Source: an uncultured Oleiphilaceae bacterium
GTDB taxonomy: Bacteria; Pseudomonadota; Gammaproteobacteria; Pseudomonadales; Oleiphilaceae
Direction of reading: 5' to 3'
Assembly (NCBI GenBank): GCA_913060665.1
Contig: CAJXUY010000013.1
Span: forward strand, 62,001-126,000
DNA length: 64,000 bases
The first letter of the stretch is position 1. Each line of letters begins with the position of its first letter. The notes below the pieces were generated by a model. That model searched no databases and had not been told where the DNA came from. It saw nothing but the letters and a program-made list of their open reading frames with translations. Position numbers and translations under genes: made by a program. Below are positions 1-6,660 of this stretch, piece by piece.

Positions 1-514
1 CGTACCCTTCACTCTCAAGTGATTGTTTGGGGATAAAACGCAAGGCGGCTGAATTAATACAGTACCTTAAGCCTGTTGGCTGTGGCCCATCATTAAACAC
101 ATGTCCTAAATGTGAATCTGCATATTGGCTACGTACCTCTGTACGCACACCAAAAAAACCACGATCAGCTTTTTCTATGATGGTAACGCCCTCTAAAGGC
201 TTTGAAAAACTGGGCCAACCGGTTTTAGAATCATATTTATCTATGGATGAGAAAAGAGGTTCACCGCTCACAACATCCACATACACACCCTCACGCTTCT
301 CATTCCAGTAACGATTAGAAAATGAACGCTCTGTCCCATCTTTCTGGGTTACCTCATACTGAATATCGCTAAGCGTCTCTCTTAAAATAGCCTCTGAAGG
401 TTTTTGAAATGTTTCATAAGAGCCGGTCGCTGGTGCAGGGGTATCTAACATCTCCGCGGTGCTAGCTGAAACAATTAGCAGGTTGAGTAATATCGCACTT
501 AATTTAATTTTCAT
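1..514 (-). CDS. msrB: Peptide-methionine (R)-S-oxide reductase MsrB, exported, partial (C-terminus beyond the left edge)
   Basis: About 171 residues are visible, read leftwards from an ATG at 512-514 preceded by AAGGAAG. The first ~20 residues form a signal peptide ([20 protein letters not shown]), so the protein should act in the periplasm. MsrB hallmarks follow in order: GWPSF, the [10 protein letters not shown] stretch and the catalytic segment [13 protein letters not shown] with the reducing Cys. The family reduces methionine-R-sulfoxide in proteins. The two CxxC pairs that bind structural zinc in many MsrBs are absent: the positions read VDVVSG and SQYADS, so this is a zinc-free form. 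The stop codon lies outside the window. The identification is secure; the periplasmic location is inferred from the leader. Confidence 0.93.
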   Translation of the reverse strand, partial: MKIKLSAILLNLLIVSASTAEMLDTPAPATGSYETFQKPSEAILRETLSDIQYEVTQKDGTERSFSNRYWNEKREGVYVDVVSGEPLFSSIDKYDSKTGWPSFSKPLEGVTIIEKADRGFFGVRTEVRSQYADSHLGHVFNDGPQPTGLRYCINSAALRFIPKQSLESEGY

Positions 515-669
515 GTTCACTTCCTTAATCTAACAGTTGACTGATTAGAACCTGTGTTAGTAGCTCAGTAGACCTTCAATAAGGTTATTTTGACTAGAAC
601 TGACCAGAAAATAAACACCTGGAGGTTACACGTTATTAAATCATGACAACTGTGATAATTCTGTTAGAT

Positions 670-935
670 TTGAAGACCTGCTTCTCTGTCTGATGAGGCT
701 AGGTGTTCATGTTCAGGCCGAAATCGCATGTGGCATTACCAGCAAAGGCCCATGGCGTAGCGCTAAGACTCCCGGGGTCAATCAAGCTCTATCTTTGGAG
801 TATCTGAGGTCTCAGGGATTCTATTCGTTACGTGAGGTTGGATAAGCTTCACTATCCTAAGTGAAACGCCCTGTGCGGACCCGCATGCAGTGTGTTGTGG
901 GGGCTGAGGGTTAGAGACCCTCGGCTACCCGATTA
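670..935 (+). mobile_element. 5'-truncated group II intron remnant (maturase C-terminus, domain V and domain VI)
   Basis: A coding remnant of a group II intron reverse transcriptase ends at 845 and is followed at once by RNA-like structure typical of an intron 3' end. 865-896 folds as a domain V: a 9-bp lower helix (865-873 with 888-896, one mismatch and one wobble), a two-base bulge TG at 886-887, an upper helix TGCG/CGCA and the tetraloop GACC. 901-935 folds as a domain VI-like hairpin (CTGAGGG with CCCTCGG) ending in CTACCCGATT. Nothing of domains I-III or of the RT core is visible upstream, so the element is dead. The 5' limit is approximate. It lies some 280 bp from an integron cassette array; some group IIC introns target attC sites, which may explain its presence (inference). 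Confidence 0.68.
693..845 (+). pseudogene. C-terminal fragment of a group II intron-encoded reverse transcriptase/maturase
   Basis: From the ATG at 693 the frame gives about 50 residues containing CGITSKGPWRSAKTPGVNQA followed by LSLEYLRSQGFYSLREVG and a TAA at 843-845. The KGPWRSAKTP-x-x-NQALS-x-x-YL pattern is characteristic of the extreme C-terminus of intron-encoded proteins of this group. The RT and maturase domains are missing, and the frame further upstream does not look homologous. The fragment sits just before a domain V-like hairpin, which is the expected arrangement when the ORF is looped out of domain IV. It cannot function on its own. Confidence 0.72.
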
Positions 936-1002
936 CAAGTATTTTTCAATTTCTTTGCTGTGCCAAACTCGAAGTATAAAAATTGTTTCCTGGCCGATAA
1001 CA

Positions 1003-1103
1003 AACCAATGGGGTCACAAACCAATGGGGTCAAACCAATGGGGTCAGACTCGATTGATTGGGTTTAGATGATCAAGAAAGGTTATTTCATTCGAGTCTGA
1101 CCC
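1003..1103. repeat. REP/MITE-like element: three AACCAATGGGGTCA units and a 13-bp inverted repeat
   Basis: Three near-identical direct copies of accaatggggtca run from about 1003 to 1045. The last copy merges into GGGTCAGACTCGA (1041-1053), which is repeated exactly inverted as TCGAGTCTGACCC at 1091-1103 with a 37-bp loop. GGGTCAGACTCGA-type palindromes are widespread small repeats in gammaproteobacteria, often linked to REP-associated tyrosine transposases; no transposase gene is present here. The stretch up to 1212 contains no convincing gene. Confidence 0.6.
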
Positions 1104-1212
1104 TACTGGTTCTTCTATTTACTACAGATAGAGCTTTCCTGAAGTCAATGGGTTCAACTTTAAGTAAAGGCAAATCTTCTCTTAATACCACGTATTTCCC
1201 TCGATTGAGTGC

Positions 1213-1270
1213 TCATAACGCCAAGCTAAACGCCGATATTACTGAGTCCTGTTTGAGCTCCTGGTTAGAT
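1213..1270 (-). other. Integron attC site of cassette 1
   Basis: Read on the plus strand, TCATAAC at 1213-1219 (complement of the R' box) and GTTAGAT at 1264-1270 (complement of the R'' box ATCTAAC) flank an imperfect stem: AGCTAAAC at 1224-1231 pairs with GTTTGAGCT at 1251-1259, leaving an unpaired G on one side. An extrahelical base in the L stem is an attC hallmark. At 58 bp it is near the minimum attC size. The stop codon of the cassette reading frame (TAA, 1265-1267) falls inside the R'' box, a common arrangement in cassettes. Its sequence differs from the two 88-bp sites further right. Confidence 0.72.
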
Positions 1271-1807
1271 TTTATTTTTTCTGAAAATGAGGCCAGCTAA
1301 GCCTATAGCAAGCAAAGCCAAGCTAGAAGGCTCTGGCACTGAGGCTACATGAAGAATAATATTATCTGGTATTACACTACCTATGTTGCCAGAATGAAGA
1401 TCCAATTCTTCTAGAGCCCAAAATGAAAAAGCGGTTCCATTACCCCAAGTTCCTGAAAGGTGCCCTCCAGAATAGCTAAAGCCTGACCCAAAGATATTAA
1501 CGGTGGAATTGTCGCTAACTAAAAGCTAACTTAAGTCTTCTACGTAGGAAATATTCGTAACATTGCTATCATATAGTTCAAGCCAGCTAATATCTCCTCC
1601 GTTAATATTGAAAGTAGATGTATCATGGCCATCTAAAAAAGCAACACTTGAGCCAACATGGGTTGTAATTGTTGATGAATCGAATGCTGATACAAAACTT
1701 TCACTTCCATATATATCAAGTTCATTTGTTCCGTTTATGACTAAGCTATGGGCATTAGTTGCCCCCATAATCATAATCGTTGATAAAACTATTTCCTTAA
1801 TTTTCAT
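1265..1807 (-). pseudogene. PEP-CTERM sorting-domain protein with in-frame amber codon (integron cassette 1)
   Basis: Starting at the ATG at 1805-1807, with RBS AAGGAG, the frame encodes a signal peptide and a secreted low-complexity body, then meets TAG at 1526-1528 after 93 codons. The same frame continues for a further 86 codons without another stop and ends in a classic PEP-CTERM tail: VPEPSSLALL, a hydrophobic segment and FRKNKI. The tail shows that the full product would be about 180 residues, recognised by exosortase and anchored or released at the outer surface. Either a nonsense mutation has silenced it, the codon is read through, or there is a base-call error. No exosortase gene lies in the window. 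It is transcribed in the cassette direction between two attC sites. Confidence 0.82.
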
Positions 1808-1835
1808 TTACAACTCCTTATTGATGTTTAAAAAA

Positions 1836-1923
1836 ATATAACGCCTTGCACTTGGGCTGTTAATAACAGTGGCCGTGTTTTTGGCCGCTTTTATTAACAG
1901 CCCTAAGCTGCGCTTGGTTAGTG
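1836..1923 (-). other. Integron attC site of cassette 2 (88 bp)
   Basis: ATATAAC at 1836-1842 and GTTAGTG at 1917-1923 are the outer boxes. Inside, GGGCTGTTAATAA (1854-1866) pairs with TTATTAACAGCCC (1890-1902), and GGCC/GGCC closes the tip loop. Between inner stem and outer box one arm carries AAGCTGC against TTGCACTT, leaving an unpaired C as in other attC sites. 1917-1926 (gttagtggtt) is the exact reverse complement of 2701-2710 (aaccactaac), the other end of the same cassette. This is what is expected because a cassette's own R'' box pairs with its own first bases in the circular form. Confidence 0.88.
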
Positions 1924-1959
1924 GTTGATATCCCACGATTTATGTGAAAAACCCATGAA

Positions 1960-2664
1960 TTATCGATATTTTCGGTCACGATCTTGTAGTGTGACTAATG
2001 TGCCGAAATAATAATTTACAGACAATGAAAATACATCATCAGTCCTATAGCCATTGTACGAAAACGTTATGTCTGTAGAGTTATTAAAAAAATTAGGCTG
2101 ATGAGACACTCTAATACCATAGCTGTCTTTAGCATCCATCCCACTACCATCCAATGATAATTTGGTATTTTCTTGCCAATACCAATCAATCGAAGCCGTC
2201 CAAGAGTTAAAATCATCGAAGTCTTTTGAGTCTACGACATTACGGTTGGCCCCAAAAGTAAAATCATTGAAATAATATTGGCCCAAGAGTCCGTATTGAT
2301 TCAGTTCAGTATCGTCTAGTGAACTGCCAGAAGGCGTATCAAAGTTTGTTTTATTGTAAGCTGCAGAGACTCCTAACTTACCTAAATTAAAATCTCTTAA
2401 AAAGGCGACACCGCCAACGCGATAAGCATCACTATCTAGGCTGTTCTTTTCACCTTCAGTTTTACTTCCATTAACAAAAAGAGTTGAGCCGATATATTTA
2501 TAAACTGGGATACTAACGTTTCCCGATGCACGCAAACCTTTTGAATTTCGAGACTCTGAATAAGCTATGCCTGCACCATAATTTGTTTCCAATACACCAC
2601 CATTTTCTCCAGCTACAGCTAGTACTGGCAAACAAGCTAAATATACTAATTTTTTCTTAAACAC
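1960..2664 (-). CDS. Predicted outer-membrane beta-barrel-like protein (integron cassette 2)
   Basis: 234 residues from a GTG at 2662-2664, chosen because AAGGAA lies 6 bases upstream. A short leader (MFKKKLVYLACLPVLAVA) precedes a chain of alternating polar and aromatic strands separated by turns rich in N, D, S and G (for example GLLGQYYFNDFTFGAN, FSLSVNYYFGTL), which is how small bacterial beta-barrels look. No catalytic motif is seen and I cannot assign a family. The gene occupies almost the whole cassette between the attC sites at 1836-1923 and 2704-2791 and reads in the cassette direction. Surface exposure would be a plausible niche trait, but the function is unknown. Confidence 0.72.
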   Translation of the reverse strand: MFKKKLVYLACLPVLAVAGENGGVLETNYGAGIAYSESRNSKGLRASGNVSIPVYKYIGSTLFVNGSKTEGEKNSLDSDAYRVGGVAFLRDFNLGKLGVSAAYNKTNFDTPSGSSLDDTELNQYGLLGQYYFNDFTFGANRNVVDSKDFDDFNSWTASIDWYWQENTKLSLDGSGMDAKDSYGIRVSHQPNFFNNSTDITFSYNGYRTDDVFSLSVNYYFGTLVTLQDRDRKYR

Positions 2665-2703
2665 AAAATGTTCCTTTTAATACTTCTTCCAATGTATAAA
2701 AAC

Positions 2704-2791
2704 CACTAACGCCTTGCACGCAGGCAGCTAATAACAGTGGCCGGCTCTTTGGCCGCTTTTATTAGATGTCCTGTGCTGCTACTTGTTATGC
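2704..2791 (-). other. Integron attC site of cassette 3 (88 bp)
   Basis: CACTAAC at 2704-2710 and GTTATGC at 2785-2791 are the outer boxes; on the minus strand the R'' box reads GCATAAC. The site has exactly the same length as the one at 1836-1923 and shares its core almost base for base (acgccttgcac, taataacagtggccg, ttggccgcttttatta). Such homogeneity of attC sites is typical of sedentary chromosomal integrons. Its R'' box is the exact complement of the bases at the other end of the cassette (3374-3380). The antitoxin stop codon (TAG, 2779-2781) lies immediately inside the site. Confidence 0.9.
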
Positions 2792-3060
2792 AATTTCTCG
2801 ATTAAATTGCCATAGACGTACTTATGCAGAATACTGGACATTAATGTTTGATAAGGTATACCTTCAATTAGGGCTCGCTCTTGAATTAGCTCAAGGTCCT
2901 TACCTGAAATTCGAATGTTTACCCTTTTGTCTTTTTTAAATGTAGCTTTTGCCGCTGCTTTATAATTCAAAAGGCTTTCATCGGTTAAGACGGATTCCCA
3001 TTCTTCAGTTTCATAGGACTCCAGTAGTTTTTTTTCTTCAGCCGTTAATTTAGTAGTCAT
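2779..3060 (-). CDS. CopG/BrnA-like antitoxin of a type II toxin-antitoxin pair (integron cassette 3)
   Basis: 93 residues. The C-terminal half carries a ribbon-helix-helix pattern, RVNIRISGKDLELIQERALI followed by EGIPYQTLMSSILHKYVYG, which matches the CopG-type antitoxins paired with BrnT-like toxins. The N-terminal half is charged (TAEEKKLLESYETEEWE) and probably wraps the toxin. The ATG (3058-3060) overlaps the toxin stop in TAATG and is preceded by AGGAGGAAAG, so the two are translationally coupled. RHH antitoxins bind their own promoter, and a palindrome is present there (3348-3360). The last codons run into the attC site. Toxin-antitoxin cassettes are known to stabilise chromosomal integron arrays. 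Confidence 0.87.
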   Translation of the reverse strand: MTTKLTAEEKKLLESYETEEWESVLTDESLLNYKAAAKATFKKDKRVNIRISGKDLELIQERALIEGIPYQTLMSSILHKYVYGNLIEKLHNK

Positions 3061-3335
3061 TACTTTCCTCCTATGTACTTTTTAGTCGCTTTTCGACTAG
3101 GAATTACTGTTTTTAGAAATATTTCTTCTTGCGATTCAACGAACGGGACAAGGTAGGCGTATTCATCAAGGTTAACAATGAACATTCTTTGATTAGGGTA
3201 TTTTTCAGAGTTTGGATGTTTAATAATATCCAATAGTCCATTATTTTCAATGATGTTGATAATTCTTTCAAACGAAATGCCTCGCTCAACGATAAGCCAT
3301 TCGTTTTTTTCATTTTCCCATGCGTATGTCTTCAT
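3060..3335 (-). CDS. BrnT-like toxin of a type II toxin-antitoxin pair (integron cassette 3)
   Basis: 91 residues with the toxin-family layout: an N-terminal W-x-N-E-K-N-x-W motif, the RGISFERI segment, a central R-M-F-I-V strand and a C-terminal IPSRKATKKYI helix. Members act as ribonucleases of the RelE/BrnT fold; catalytic residues cannot be confirmed by eye, and a related uncharacterised toxin family remains possible. It is the first gene of the pair and overlaps the antitoxin by one base. The ATG at 3333-3335 has no Shine-Dalgarno sequence and sits where transcription from the -10 box at 3342-3347 would begin, suggesting a leaderless message. Toxin-first order with coupled antitoxin is usual for BrnTA. 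Confidence 0.8.
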   Translation of the reverse strand: MKTYAWENEKNEWLIVERGISFERIINIIENNGLLDIIKHPNSEKYPNQRMFIVNLDEYAYLVPFVESQEEIFLKTVIPSRKATKKYIGGK

Positions 3336-3341
3336 GAAAAT

Positions 3342-3369
3342 ATTTTAGCACAAAGTGTGCCTTTTGCAA
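3342..3369 (-). promoter_or_regulatory. Promoter with embedded operator palindrome for the toxin-antitoxin cassette
   Basis: On the minus strand TTGCAA (3364-3369) and TAAAAT (3342-3347) are separated by 16 bp. The spacer contains the perfect 13-bp palindrome GCACACTTTGTGC (3348-3360), which is a natural operator for the ribbon-helix-helix antitoxin. The -10 box ends only 6 bp before the toxin ATG. The sites are read directly; promoter activity and binding are inferred. Confidence 0.68.
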
Positions 3370-3373
3370 TCAG

Positions 3374-3380
3374 GCATAAC
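3374..3380 (-). other. 5' recombination boundary of cassette 3 (attI-like or secondary site)
   Basis: On the minus strand GTTATGC at this position is the exact complement of the R'' box GCATAAC in the attC at 2785-2791, as expected for the two ends of one cassette. The DNA to the right lacks the conserved attC core and has no GTT-type R'' partner down to about 3520, so this is the end of the array: either a relic attI or a secondary insertion point. No integrase gene is found within 850 bp to the right. Confidence 0.62.
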
Positions 3381-3740
3381 AGCTGATTCATGTGGATAAC
3401 CAGATATAGCAATGTACCTTAATCTAGCCATACCGTGCCCATATTTAGCAACAAGTGTCTATATATTCCTAGCCACCTAACAACAGGTGACTATATCTGT
3501 ACCCACGCAATCCTCAGCACTTTAATCATTTATATCAAACCACTCACCCCTAACACAATCACAAATAACGATATGCCTCACCCACGCAGCACCAATTTAC
3601 CCTCACCCGAAAAAACGCCTTACCACTACAGCAGCCCCGTTAACATTTCCAGCTATCGCCCTACCTTTTTCCTTCAACACTAAACCTACCGCATACCCTG
3701 ACTTCAGGCGTGTTTGCGCTCCACAGGCTCCGAGATACCC
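3381..3740. other. Non-coding stretch, no gene recognised
   Basis: An open frame of about 80 codons exists on the plus strand (3435-3683), but it is rich in Thr, Pro, His and Ser without any family resemblance, has no RBS and looks like chance. No repeat or RNA structure stands out. An integron integrase or attI would have been expected about here if the array were complete; neither is seen. Confidence 0.5.
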
Positions 3741-3954
3741 GTAGCCGTGATGCAGCGCAGAGGCTGTGATAGTTTCACTCAAACCAATTTAATAAGCATT
3801 TTGCGTTAATACATTCATAGGTTGATACTTTACAGCCTCACAGCGGAATCAAGGAGCCCGCCACACTGAAACCTCAAATAGCTCAACCCTGATTACAGTC
3901 GTACCCAAAGCGTTTCACGGGGCAGGCTCTGCCTCCTTTCATCAAGGCTACAAC
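3741..3954. repeat. Degenerate copies of a dispersed intergenic repeat
   Basis: Pieces of the repeat also found at 36856-37004 occur here: GTAGCCGTGATGCAGCGCAG at 3741-3760, CAGCGGAATCAAGG at 3840-3853, CCCTGATTAC from 3888 and TCATCAAGGCTACAA at 3939-3953. The first two pieces would form one copy if about 80 bp between them were removed, and the last two form an inverted copy split by about 40 bp. The family resembles REP-type palindromic repeats of gammaproteobacteria. Confidence 0.55.
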
Positions 3955-4106
3955 TTATATGCGTTTGCGAACCAAATAATTCTAGGAATCAGCCAGCGAT
4001 ACGCTTAAGTAAATATCACTCGGGTCTGAATATACATTAACGGATAGCAAAGCCAGTAATACGAAAATGGCTATTTGCGCTGTCGTATTCGCTTTTTGTG
4101 TGGATG

Positions 4107-4142
4107 GTTGTTCGTACTGTTGTTCGTACTGTTGTTTGTACA
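4107..4142 (+). repeat. Three tandem 12-bp units (gttgttcgtact)
   Basis: Units at 4107-4118 and 4119-4130 are identical; the third, 4131-4142, reads gttgtttgtaca and differs at two positions. It lies in non-coding DNA downstream of the desaturase. No function is evident. Confidence 0.6.
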
Positions 4143-4172
4143 AAAGGGTCGTGATTCGCAGGCCTTAAAAAC

Positions 4173-4198
4173 CAAAAAAGCCCATAGCGGGCTTTTTT
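4173..4198. terminator. Rho-independent terminator, T-flanked on both sides
   Basis: AAAAAAGCCC-atagc-GGGCTTTTTT forms a compact stem with A/T runs on either side, so it can stop transcription from both directions. It lies 20 bp past the desaturase stop codon and should end the desaturase/reductase transcript, which reads leftwards. Confidence 0.85.
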
Positions 4199-4219
4199 GT
4201 CGACATTTATTAGGGTGCT

Positions 4220-5323
4220 CTACGCTTCAACCGGAACTTGCTTAGAAGGAAAGCTATATTTTAGGACACGCTTAACCACTGTTGAGTACTGTTTCCCAAA
4301 GGACCCTGTATTGTAAGGGATGTTATATTTCTTACAGACCTCCTGAACCTGCTTACCCATTTCAACATAATGGTAGGCCGGCACATCTGGAAACAGGTGG
4401 TGTTCTATCTGGCAACTCAGGTGACCACTCAAAATATGTAACCAACGACGCCCCTCAAAGTTTGATGAACCCAAAATTTGACGGTAATACCATTCGCCTT
4501 GAGTTTCATTTTTACACTCGTCCATTCTGAAAGTGTGAACATCCTCAGTAAAGTGACCGCAAAATATTACGGTGCTGGTCCAGAGGTTTCTCAACAAATT
4601 AGCAACGAAATTACCCGCTAATACAGGCAAAAACATCGGGAAGCAAAGCAACGGAAAGAAAATATAGTCTTTAAAAAACTGTCGTCCGGCCTTACTAAAA
4701 AACGCATTACGCAGCTCTTTTCGAGTAATGGGTAAACTGCTCGTTTTTCGGCGTTTACCCATAAAGATTCGTTCACCGGCGACTTCATGATAGGCCACCC
4801 CTAATTCAAACATTAGGCTCAGGTTAAGATAGGTCAAAACCTGCCACCTGTTTTTAGGCTTCCAGCGGGTATCATCGCTTAAGCGCAACAAGCCATAACC
4901 GAAGTCTCGATCTTTACCAATAATATTGGTATATGTGTGATGCTCATGGTTGTGATAACGCCTCCAGGAATCGGCATCTGCGGCATGATCCCATTCGAAT
5001 TTTCGACCATTAATGTTGGGATCGTTCATCCAGTCATATTGGCCGTGCATGACATTATGACCAATCTCCATGTTATCCAGTATTTTGGCAAACGTTAACA
5101 GCAACACACCGGCGACCCACCAAATAGGGCTAAGAAAGCCTAATACTAATGTTACTCGGCCAGCAACCTCACTAAGACGCTGCACACGAATAACATTGCG
5201 AATATAGTCGGCATCTTTCTGGCCGACTTTTTCCATTGTTTTTGCTCTTATCTGATCTAGATCCTGCGCAAACGATTCGAGCGTGGCACTATCGGGACTG
5301 ACATTTTTGATACTGGTACTCAT
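4220..5323 (-). CDS. Membrane fatty acid desaturase
   Basis: 367 residues with the three histidine clusters of membrane di-iron desaturases: H89NVMH93, H124NHEHH129 and QIEHH at 305-309. Further His residues in GHFTEDVH near 256-263 fit the same metal centre. Hydrophobic spans surround residues 55-80 and 215-255. The QxxHH third box is shared with front-end and linoleoyl-CoA-type desaturases, but this protein has no cytochrome b5 domain. It would introduce a double bond into membrane acyl chains using electrons from an external reductase; the gene just upstream (5383-6504, same strand, 59-bp gap) encodes a suitable partner. Regiospecificity cannot be predicted. Confidence 0.92.
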   Translation of the reverse strand: MSTSIKNVSPDSATLESFAQDLDQIRAKTMEKVGQKDADYIRNVIRVQRLSEVAGRVTLVLGFLSPIWWVAGVLLLTFAKILDNMEIGHNVMHGQYDWMNDPNINGRKFEWDHAADADSWRRYHNHEHHTYTNIIGKDRDFGYGLLRLSDDTRWKPKNRWQVLTYLNLSLMFELGVAYHEVAGERIFMGKRRKTSSLPITRKELRNAFFSKAGRQFFKDYIFFPLLCFPMFLPVLAGNFVANLLRNLWTSTVIFCGHFTEDVHTFRMDECKNETQGEWYYRQILGSSNFEGRRWLHILSGHLSCQIEHHLFPDVPAYHYVEMGKQVQEVCKKYNIPYNTGSFGKQYSTVVKRVLKYSFPSKQVPVEA

Positions 5324-5382
5324 ACTAAATCCTTACATTTAAAACAGCCAAAACAGTTTGGGGGTGACCGCTATAATCTACG

Positions 5383-6504
5383 TTATAGCGCTAGCACGAC
5401 ATCCGCTACTGGTACACTCACACATAACTGAATATCTTCTTGGCCGGTATCACTATAGGTTTTGGTTTTACTGTTATACACCACTCCACTTTTCTTCTGA
5501 CAAATACACTGGTGACATACACCGATACGACACCCAGTAACAGGCTTTAACTCAGCCTCTTCCGCCAATGTTAACAGGGTCTTGGTTTCACCTTTCTCCG
5601 CCGTCACCTGCTTACCCGATTGCTGAAATAGCACACTAGAGGCTTTCTCTGAACCTTCAAGCGAGACTGGTTCAGGTCCAAAAAACTCATAGTGGATTTG
5701 GTCGCCATTAACGCCCTGTTGTTGCAGCACCTTTCGAGCGTGCAGAATCATCGGGCCCGGACCACAGATATAGATATCGCGTGAATTAAAATCTTCACAA
5801 TACGTTAGCAAGTGGGCATCACTAAAAAACCCTATGTCACTGGTATCGATAAAATGTACGGTTAAGTTTGGCGCTTGTTGCTCGAATTTCTTAAGTTCTT
5901 CACGAAATAAGAAGTGCTCAGTGCTGCGTGCGTAATACATAAGGCTGACAGGTTTAGTCACCGCCTGTCCGCTTTGAGCAATCTGCTGCAACATAGATCT
6001 AAAAGGAGTAATGCCACTACCCCCAGCAATCATCAATATAGGTTTAGAAACCTCATCAAGACAAAAATCGCCATTCGCTTGTGATAGGTTGATCACACCT
6101 CCGGATTTTAGCGCTTGCGGTAACCAAGGCGTAATTTGGCCGTTTTCCTGAATTCGAATACTGATCTCGATTAAACCGCTTTTCTCATAGTATTCAGGGC
6201 TGCTTGAGATACTAAAAAACCGGCTAACCCATGCGCCGTCTTTTTCTACTGTAAGCTCTATATATTGCCCAGCAGTAAACCCTTGCCAATGCTTGTTGGG
6301 CTTTATCACCAACGAATACATATCCGCTGATTCCCGACGCACATCTATCACCTTGCTACGGAAACGATCCGCTCGCCATTGAGGTAAAAGCAGCTGGACG
6401 ATGGGCTCAAAATAAGCAGAAAAACTGGTATTATTGGTTAGGTTTCGTGCAAACCACAACCAGCTTGTATGCAATAAATTTGACGTGTCTGTCGTGTTAT
6501 TCAT
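5383..6504 (-). CDS. Ferredoxin reductase (flavin/NAD(P)H domain plus C-terminal 2Fe-2S ferredoxin), desaturase electron donor
   Basis: 373 residues from the ATG at 6502-6504; an upstream in-frame start at 6561 would add an unlikely 19-residue extension. Order: an N-terminal helix, an FAD-binding barrel with RFFSISSSP, an NAD(P)-binding fold with MIAGGSGITPFRSM and ICGPGPMI, then a plant-type 2Fe-2S domain with GCRIGVCHQC (Cys-x4-Cys-x2-Cys) and a distal LCVS cysteine. The layout fits the Hmp/VanB-type reductases found beside acyl desaturases. It passes electrons from NAD(P)H through FAD and the iron-sulphur cluster to the desaturase that follows it in what looks like a two-gene operon. Confidence 0.9.
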   Translation of the reverse strand: MNNTTDTSNLLHTSWLWFARNLTNNTSFSAYFEPIVQLLLPQWRADRFRSKVIDVRRESADMYSLVIKPNKHWQGFTAGQYIELTVEKDGAWVSRFFSISSSPEYYEKSGLIEISIRIQENGQITPWLPQALKSGGVINLSQANGDFCLDEVSKPILMIAGGSGITPFRSMLQQIAQSGQAVTKPVSLMYYARSTEHFLFREELKKFEQQAPNLTVHFIDTSDIGFFSDAHLLTYCEDFNSRDIYICGPGPMILHARKVLQQQGVNGDQIHYEFFGPEPVSLEGSEKASSVLFQQSGKQVTAEKGETKTLLTLAEEAELKPVTGCRIGVCHQCICQKKSGVVYNSKTKTYSDTGQEDIQLCVSVPVADVVLAL

Positions 6505-6660
6505 GTCATAAAATCTCGCTATTTGAGCGCACAAGTGTACCCTGAAATATAAAAATTGCAAGTACCTAATGGTCTAGGAATAAACCTAACGTAACAAAAG
6601 GCGACCAGATCAAGCAGCTTAGCTCAGGTCAATTAATTATAAAATAGAAAGCGAGGGGAG

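Noticed and set aside
1058-1300. 80-codon plus-strand open frame
   Set aside because: It runs across the MITE inverted repeat and the attC site and antisense to the PEP-CTERM tail; no coding signal.
3435-3683. 82-codon plus-strand open frame in the intergenic region
   Set aside because: Thr/Pro/His-rich, no RBS, no family resemblance; looks like chance in low-complexity DNA. It is not an integron integrase.
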